From positions 361,120-425,119 of the forward strand of contig JAJAGP010000017.1 of NCBI GenBank assembly GCA_025084515.1: 64,000 bases of DNA. Direction: 5' to 3'. A model generated the notes under the pieces. It did not search any database. It was not told the origin of the DNA and was given only the letters and a program-made list of their open reading frames with translations. Within the stretch, counting starts at the first letter, position 1, and every line of letters begins with the position of its first letter. Position numbers and translations under genes: made by a program. This stretch comes from Ancistrus triradiatus (lineage: Eukaryota > Chordata > Actinopteri > Siluriformes > Loricariidae). Positions 57,301-64,000 of this stretch are shown in pieces.

Positions 57301-58373
57301 AAGGTAAAACTTTACAGTGCATCTATTTAGTAAGTGGAGCTGATGAAATGGACATTCAGTGAAGAAACAAGAGGCGGGTTTACTGTTATGGCTGATCAGT
57401 ATAGCTCTGAATAATTCAAATGCAGTTTTAACCCCCCCTTAGATTACATTTTCTTTTGGCCATAAAATGACATAACTAATCAGGAAGTTTGCAACTACTA
57501 AGTTTTGGATGGTAACAGGTTAGATATGGAATAGGGCAGTTTAATTAGCTGTCAATATTCGAAATCTTCAGCTTATCTTTTAAGTCATATCCAACATGTC
57601 ATCCCACAGTGATAAGAACATTCTGTGCAACCTTCTAATGAAGCAACCCTAATACCTTTTTGACTATTACTGTTTTTTTAAATAAAACACAGTTTGTCCT
57701 ATGTTTCGCTCAGCATTGTTATCTTCCTTAAACTGTATGTGCCCAGTACGTGCCCTTAAGGTACAAGAGGTTAAAGGAAAGTTTGAATTGTCTCCCATCA
57801 AATAGCCTATATATTGGATTTGGGTGCCACCATGGTGAAAAAGTAGAATCTGTGTCATATATGTGAAAATACTGGATATATTTTTTTGTAACTCAAACCT
57901 CTCTAGAGTAGTTATTTCAGAAGTATCTCTAAAATGATCTAAATGAAGTATGTAGATTGGTTTATGTGATCTAACTATATTGGATTCCAGACCATGCATC
58001 TTCTGCCAACATTTTCAGTGATAATTTGGGCAAGACCGTAGCATTACTATGCCAAATGATGCTCAAAAAAAAAAAAAAAAAAAAAAAAAAACACAAGCAG
58101 CCTTCACTTCACTTCATTTTAGCAGCCTTCACTTTATAGTGATTGGGACTGAAACCAGTTTGATATATGTTTTATTTTTCTATTTATTAACATTATTACC
58201 ATAAACTTGTTTTAAGAACAGACATTGTCACAAAGCAGAATGGCCAAGTCTAAACAAAGGAAAGGAAAAATTCCCCTGAGATTCATAAAAAAGGAATCAT
58301 TATAGGAACTTAATTTGAATCATGAACTCATCCTCCTCAGGTTGAGACTGAGGCACTACACCACTAAAATGCT
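57301..58373. other. Intergenic; poly(A) run at 58066-58091
   Basis: A ~26-base A run could be the tail of an old retroposon or simple slippage. No element body was recognised upstream. Nothing else seen. Confidence 0.45.
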
Positions 58374-58900
58374 CTTTATTAGGTACTAGTACCGGGATGT
58401 ACCCCTTTTTGACTTCAAACTGCTTCAATTCTTCACCGATTCAGCAAGGTGCTGAAAGCATTCCGCAGAGAATTTGGTCCATACGGGCATGATAGTGTCA
58501 CGCAGTTGCTGCAGATCTGTCCACTGCACAACCTAATCTAATGTTCCACCAAAACCCTATAATGCTCTATTGGAATGGGATCTGGTGACTGTGGAGGCCA
58601 TTTGAATACAGTGAAACCAGTGATTCGAGCTTTATGACATGATGCACTATACTGCCGGAAGGAGCCATCAGAAGATGGTACACTGTGGTCTTAAAAGGAT
58701 GGATATGGTAAGCAAAAATACTTGGGTAACCTGTTGTGTTTAGACAATGCTGAGCTGGTATTAAGGGGCCCAAAATATGCTAAGAAAATATCCCCTACAC
58801 CACTGCACCACTAGCAGCAGCCTGAACCATTGATACAAGAAAGGATGGATCCATGCTTTCATGTTGTTTATGCCAAATTTTGACCCTACTCATTCGAGAC
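58374..58900 (-). pseudogene. Truncated Tc1 ('cactggccac' family)
   Basis: 'Ttattaggtactagtacc', 'tggaatgggatctggtgactg' and 'aaggggcccaaaatatgc' match the element at 63043-64000. Coding is on the - strand. It is interrupted at about 58905 by a SINE fragment, and the terminal repeat is eroded. Confidence 0.65.
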
Positions 58901-58904
58901 TCAT

Positions 58905-59005
58905 TCGATCATACGTGATCAGGGTCGTGGGAGAACCGGTGCCTAGCTGGCGGCATATGGTGCAAGGCAGTAACAGCCCTAGACAGGACGCCAATCCATC
59001 GTAGC
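58905..59005 (-). mobile_element. SINE fragment
   Basis: Complement of the 3' part of the 30266-30580 SINE ('gatcagggtcgtggga', 'ccaatccatcgta'). Confidence 0.55.
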
Positions 59006-59310
59006 TAACTGGGTTAACAAAAAGGCTAGGAGCATCATTATGGTCAGTACACACTGCCTGTTTGACCTGCTACCTTCTGAGAAGTGGTACAAAGTTATCT
59101 GATCCCACACAAACAGACTGTAAAATCCATTTTTTCCTTCAAAGTCATGACCTACAGGAACTCACTCCCAGTCCAAATGCTAAAAGACTGATTATGCTGC
59201 CCCCACAAATTAACTGTCATTATGCCCACAGCCACTTTATCATCCTATTCTATGCCACCAATATTCAGTACCTGATGCTTCGACATACAAATTTGTAAAT
59301 TTCCTTGTTG
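59006..59310 (+). mobile_element. Possible LINE 3' fragment
   Basis: 'Ctaggagcatcattatgg', 'ccttctgagaagtggtac' and 'caaatgctaaaagactg' read like the C-terminal coding end of a Rex1-type LINE. No RT motif is inside and no edges are visible, so this is tentative. Confidence 0.3.
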
Positions 59311-59439
59311 TTGCCTCTGAAGGTTTTGTGTTTTTGGTTTATTTAATGTCGCTTTCAGCATCAATGGCCATTTATGACAGACATAATTTTATATTAAAAC
59401 ACAAGGTTACTTGTACAAATCGGGCCAGTTTAGCCTAGT

Positions 59440-59600
59440 CAAATGTAAGAGGAAATCTGTGCACCCAGAGTAAACCCATGCAGACACAGGGAGGACATGC
59501 AAACTCCACACAGGTGGAGCCGAAGTTGGGATCGAACCGGGGGGCGCTAGAGTTGTGACACCACCACACTAACCGCTGCACCACTGTGCCGCCCCCTGCT
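59440..59600 (-). mobile_element. tRNA-derived SINE, head end
   Basis: On the - strand: GGGGCGGCACAGTGGTGCAG, GCGGTTAGTGTGG (A-box region), GGTTCGATCCC (intact B box), then 'gtgtggagtttgcatgtcc'. The body is truncated. Confidence 0.75.
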
Positions 59601-59986
59601 ATAAAGGTAGTCAGACTCAATAGCAACAGTCAATTTGGTTATTCTCAAGAATATTGACACTAAAGATACTTTCAAAAGATGAGCCACAAGCATCAACACA
59701 CAGATACTGTCTTTTTATTTCACGATAGCATTTATCAATCCTTTATTAATTCGTACATTTATTAGTATATTTATTTTAATGTTGTTTTTCAGTATCTTCC
59801 AAGTAATTGTCAGATCAAGATGACTTATTTTGTGGTCCAGCAGAAAGTATAATGTAACACAGGATGAGGAACAAAGTTAGTAGTCCATATTACCTCGTAT
59901 AAGATGAAAAAATATTCAAAATACATAGGGTAAATGTAACAACAATGATTACTTAGCACCATCCAATCACATTTGTTTGGAGGAGA

Positions 59987-60022
<36 letters not shown>

Positions 60023-60244
60023 TGTATGTGCACTGTATATGTATTACTATCTTTAATGGGTTCTAATATCTCAATACTAACAGGAAAAATGTGATCACTA
60101 CAAGCTGTAGGTGCGTTGGGTTGCTCACACAGGGAAGAGTTGGGTACTAAGCATTAGTGTTATATGTGATAGTCACAAGGTAGTAAAAATGCACCAGAAA
60201 GACAGTTATACAAATACGTGTGCGTGCGTGCTTGCGTTCCTGCT
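59601..60244. other. gabbr2 upstream region, with (CT)n at 59990-60019
   Basis: No gene recognised. A CT microsatellite of about 15 repeats lies roughly 0.9 kb before the gabbr2 start codon. Confidence 0.5.
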
Positions 60245-60318
60245 TGTGTGTGTGTGTGTGTGCGCGCGCGCGTGCGTGTGTGTGTGTGTGTGTGCGTGTG
60301 TGTGCGCGCGTGTGTGTG
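60245..60318. repeat. (GT)n/(GC)n alternating purine-pyrimidine tract
   Basis: About 74 bp of mixed GT and GC dinucleotides, with GCGCGCGCG at the centre. Such tracts favour Z-DNA. It lies about 590 bp before the gabbr2 start codon, in or close to the promoter. Confidence 0.9.
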
Positions 60319-60339
60319 GCTAAACAACAGAAACGCTTG

Positions 60340-60903
60340 TGAGAGGCGCTTTACGCAGCGGCAGCAGCAAGCAGGTTCAGGCGCAGTAAGAGCGGAATAG
60401 CAGCACGGATCGGACTCTCTCTCATACGGATCTCTTCTAACCATCACTACTTCCATAAGTGGGCTCTTCTACGCCAGATCCTTCCTCTACCTGCACTGGT
60501 ACAGAGATGCCACTCCTCCACCATCGGTCCGGAATATACTCGGATGTTGAATTTGTCTCCATAACAACCGATAGTGCGAGTAAATCGTAGCATCAAGGTC
60601 GCATTTTCCCTGCTGGTAGGTCTGTCTGCTTGGATCCCGGGTGAAGGATTGTGATCGGATTGTAAGCGTATTGATAGGAAGCTGCACTGTTTTTCAGTCT
60701 GTCTGCGACGCAGAGAGTGGTCCAGCGTTGGCGCGCAGGAATTACCGCACGGAACTCCTTAGCCTGTACCGGGGATTCGAGTAAAATCTAGGTTTTAATG
60801 CATTTCCATCCCTGGAGATCTGAGCAGCCCTGAGCAGCCTCCAGACTACGATGCCCGGCCAGTGAGCAGGTGCACGTCGGCGCTTGTCGGTGCGCGGTGC
60901 AGC
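60340..60903 (+). promoter_or_regulatory. Probable gabbr2 promoter and 5' leader with upstream ORFs
   Basis: More GC-rich than the surroundings, as expected of a neuronal receptor promoter/first exon. The transcription start is not determined. Four upstream ORFs end before the main ATG: 60507-60590 (27 codons plus stop), 60544-60564 (nested in another frame), 60798-60833 and 60851-60865. The last ends 38 bases before the main start. They could lower translation if the leader includes them. Confidence 0.45.
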
Positions 60904-61212
60904 ATGGCTCCGTGCCGCAGGGGCCGCGGCGGGCGGGAGATTTCTCTCTTTCTGTCCGGATGCCTGCTCCTGTCCACCTGGAGCATTCAATCCGCCCTGG
61001 CTAAGGTGTGCAACGACTACACGCGGCACGGTGCGGACACAGCCTGGAAATCCAAGGACGTCCCGATCATGGTGCTGATGCCGATGAACGAATCGGCGCT
61101 GATGAGCAACATCAGTCAGGGCATCGAGCCCGCCGTGCAACTCGCCATCAAACACATCCGCGAGTCCCAGCAGTACTCCTTCTCCCTCATTACCAAAATC
61201 TACGACACAGAG
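60904..61212 (+). CDS. gabbr2: gabbr2 first coding exon (GABA-B receptor subunit 2, N-terminus)
   Basis: It starts at ATG 60904, in a good context (A at -3, G at +4), and ends at the GT donor 61213-61214, phase 0, 103 codons. Residues 1-33 are a signal peptide: basic MAPCRRGRGGRE, hydrophobic ISLFLSGCLLLSTW, small residues SALA before the likely cut. Residues about 50-103 begin the extracellular Venus-flytrap domain: VPIMVLMPMNE, ISQGIEPAVQLAIKHIR, ending KIYDTE. These fit the family pattern IM-LMP, G--PAV-LAI--IR and YDTE of GABBR2. GABBR2 pairs with GABBR1 in the plasma membrane, carries G-protein coupling, and does not bind GABA itself. The match is partial in this fast-changing N-terminus. 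The position next to galnt12 supports the call. An in-frame GTG at 60862 was rejected as the start. Confidence 0.85.
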
Positions 61213-63042
61213 GTAAATAGCTGTTGTTCTGGAACTAACGCAGTTGGGTGCAATACATATGTTTAGCCCTTAGTGACACAGGGACCAGGTGTTTTATAAG
61301 GAATCCACACCTTGTGACAAGTGATTCATTTCAGCTGCTAATAGTTATTTAGCAGTTCAATTGGTCATTACTAATTAACATCAAAAACCCATAGCGATCA
61401 GGTTTCAGTCCTTAATTTGCAGTGGCATTACATAATTTCTACAGCTCATGTCATCTGGACTTGCTTAAAAAAAACTGGAGGCTTAGATCTAACTACTGTT
61501 TGCATTTCCATCACACCTACACCATTCCATATCCTCACCAATTAGGCAGCACGGTGGAGTCTGCTTGTTTTCCTTTACACCTGAAGATGGCAGTCATTTG
61601 TTACTTTCTTTCAGGCCTCGACCTATAGACGCATTCAAGGGTGCAAGAATTTGAGTGTCATGACATGGTCTGTCTTTTAAGACCCTCATAAACAATCAGT
61701 GCAAGTTCGATTAGCCTTTTAATGCATATTTCATGCTGTAATTCACAACACGTTGGAGTCTTGTAATTGCCAAGGATTCAAAGAAGTACAAGAGGTGTTA
61801 AGGAAGCAGTGAAGACAGTCAGTTTGTCTACATTTATGTCACATCTTTTTTGTGACCTAATGGTAAATTTGATATGGAAGGAAATATCATGGTTACATGA
61901 AAAGTGATGAATTGTTTTGCTTTTTACCCTTCTAAACATGAAGGCAATGCAAATTCATTACTCTGCCTTTGTATAGTAATGAGGACAGAAATTGGTGCAT
62001 GTGTTAATATAGATTACTTATCAATGTAAAGTCATATGCAAATTACCTAGGCATTGACTGTCATCAACTAACTGGCATCCACAAGCTTTAAATTGAATAA
62101 CCTTGTCATGATTAGATGCTTTACATTGGATTAAAATCATATGTAAACACGTACAAGTAACCATACCGAAAGCTGTCACAAATCTGTCAGCTTTATATCT
62201 GACTGCATATGTCTGACTACAGATATTTTCAAGTAAATAATTTAAATTTGGCTATTATTCTTTACAACTCTTTAGTAATATTTCCCTCCTTTTAGCTCAC
62301 AAATCATTGTCAGCTGGCTGTATCACAAGTTGATGGCTCATGCTTTTTAACCTCAGCCAGGTGCATTATGTATGGCCTGGAAAAGCCAGCCAGTAGTGTC
62401 TGTCTTTGCATTTTTTGTAGTTCTTTCTTTTTCTACTTTGTTTTGGTTGAAGAATGCAGTGGCGTCTGCTTTTTAGCTATCACACTTTGAGGATATAAAG
62501 GCTGCAGCAAAGATCCAGCTTTCTTCTTCTCCATGTATGACAATCTGAATGTGCAGACAGAAGAACCTTCAGCAATTAAAGATGATTTCCCATAATAAGC
62601 ATCTGCCATCTTTTATGGGTCTTTCTTGCAATTGCAGGTGTGTTACTCTTATATCAGCAAGCAACACTAAATATTGCATATATTGTATCCTGGATTATGG
62701 CAATCAATAGATCAATACATAGACATTTTGTCATTTCTATTTAAACGCCACACACATTAACAGGTCAACAGTGACAACCGACAATGTCAGTCTAGCATAT
62801 GCAAGGGAGGATTTAACAGGACAAATATAAGTAATCAGTCCCAAAGTATCTTTATCCCTTTATCCTGTCTCAGTAGAGATGTAGGCTGGCAGACTGTTGG
62901 GAATGGGTGCCACCACACCAGTCTGATCCACAGGGCTACATTCCACACATGCCCAAAAGAGAGCTCCATATAAACACATGCCACACTCAAATACTTGTGA
63001 AACTGATGCTTATAATACTAAATTCAGTAAACAATAAATATA
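61213..63042 (+). other. gabbr2 intron 1, first part
   Basis: AT-rich intron without a recognised exon or element before the Tc1 at 63043. In mammals intron 1 of this gene is very long, so the next exon is not expected in this window. Confidence 0.55.
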
Positions 63043-64000
63043 CAATCACTGGCCCCTTCTTTAGGTACACCTTGCTGGTACTGGGTTGGACCCCATTTTG
63101 TGTTCAGAACTGCCGTAATTCTTCGTGGCATAGATTGAATAAAATGCTCGAAATATTCTTCAGAGATTTTGGTCCGTATTTACATGATAGCATCATTCTG
63201 TTGCTGCAGGTTTCAAATTCCACCCTCTATTGGATTGAGATGTGGTGACTGTGGAGGCCATTTGAGTACAGTGAACTGTTGGTATTGTTCAAGAAACCAG
63301 TTTAAGATGTTCTGAGCTTTGTGATAGTGCATGTAGAAAATGGGTACACTGTGGTCATAAAGCGGACGGACGTGGTCAGCAATAATACTCAGATGGTCTA
63401 TGGCAATTACACAATGCTCAGTTGATATTAAGGGGCCTAAAGTGTTCCAAGAATGTATCCCCCACACCATTACACCACCGGCCTGAACTACTTATACAAG
63501 GCAGGATGGATCCTTTCATGTTGTTTATGCCAAATTCTGACCCTACCATCTGAATGTTGCAGCAGAAATCGAGACTCATCATGGCTGACAAGATTTTTAC
63601 AATCTTTTATTGTCTAATTTTGGTGATCCAGTGCAAATTGTAGCCTCAGTTGTCTGTTCCTAGCTGACAGCAGTAGCACCCTGTGTGGTCGTCTGCTCCT
63701 GCAGCCCATTTGCTTTAAGGATCGACGTGTTGTGCGTTCAGAGATGCTCTTCTGCATACCCAAGTTGTAACAAGTGGTTATTTGAGTTACTGTTGTCTTT
63801 CTATCAGCTCAAGCCTGCCTGGCCATTCACATGTGACCTCTGGCATCAGCATGGTATTTTTGCCCAGAGAACTGCTGCTCACTGGGTATTTTTGGATAAT
63901 TCTGGTAAAACCCAAGAGATTCCTGTGTGTAAAAATCCCAGTAGATCAGCAGTTTCTGAAATACTCAGACCAGCCCGTCTAGCACCAACAACCATGCCAC
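63043..64000 (-). mobile_element. Tc1 element ('caatcactggcc' ends), cut by the window
   Basis: Begins CAATCACTGGCCCCTTC after TA (63041-63042). The - strand encodes transposase: near 63300-63215 it reads LKWPPQSPHLNPIE (the Glu block), further left-hand residues are frameshifted, and 63500-63960 covers the complement of the catalytic and DNA-binding regions, including 'gattttcacac'-type text. The far end lies beyond the window. It is inserted in gabbr2 intron 1. Confidence 0.85.

Noticed and set aside
60111..60456. Cysteine/valine- and threonine/histidine-rich open frames on both strands
   Set aside because: They arise from the (GT)n/(GC)n tract in front of gabbr2.
60862..60903. Upstream in-frame GTG start for gabbr2
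   Set aside because: Vertebrate nuclear genes rarely start at GTG. ATG 60904 has a good context and gives a proper signal peptide.

Overview
This window is eukaryotic, most likely a teleost fish and probably an ostariophysan (catfish or characin-like). The evidence is spliced vertebrate genes, AT-rich intergenic DNA, many Tc1/mariner families typical of fish, tRNA-derived SINEs, a Rex3-like LINE, a hAT-like element and an LTR retrotransposon. The species cannot be named from the sequence. The ostariophysan guess rests only on recall of repeat flavour.

Two genes are present, both incomplete and both on the + strand. At the left edge are the last four coding exons of a polypeptide N-acetylgalactosaminyltransferase, best matched to GALNT12 (340-471, 566-679, 2731-2886, 8763-8900). 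They encode the end of the catalytic region and the C-terminal ricin-type lectin domain. At the right edge is the first coding exon of a GABA-B receptor subunit 2 (gabbr2, 60904-61212): signal peptide plus the start of the Venus-flytrap domain. Its 5' leader holds several upstream ORFs and follows a (GT)n/(GC)n tract. Intron 1 runs off the window. The two genes are also neighbours on human chromosome 9, but in this window they lie in tandem rather than divergent, and no ANKS6 exon was recognised between them.

The 52 kb between the genes, and the large introns of galnt12, are a graveyard of transposons. At least eight Tc1-like families are present, with TA target duplications at many ends. Some are nested: a nearly intact 1.58-kb Tc1 sits inside another Tc1 (17614-20674), and a pogo-like MITE sits inside a SINE that abuts a Tc1 (14430-15792). 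A hAT-like element with an 8-bp target duplication (6304-7411) and a long-armed mariner foldback (7795-8609) occupy the last galnt12 intron. A 19-copy, ~32-bp minisatellite lies at 16570-17165. A Rex3-like LINE at 55287-56050 has a textbook 5' inversion (twin priming) and a 12-bp target duplication.

The most unusual object is a 3.7-kb LTR retrotransposon on the - strand (38486-42187, target duplication CTGAT). It carries a Gag-like ORF but no recognisable pol. Its interior is a two-level array of 27- and 30-bp repeats that keep reading frames open. A 29-bp hairpin loop inside the LTR lies in opposite orientations in the two LTRs of the same element.

No host gene other than galnt12 and gabbr2 is supported. 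Remaining stretches are intronic or intergenic DNA in which nothing further was recognised, apart from a GC-rich possible conserved element at 43010-43340.
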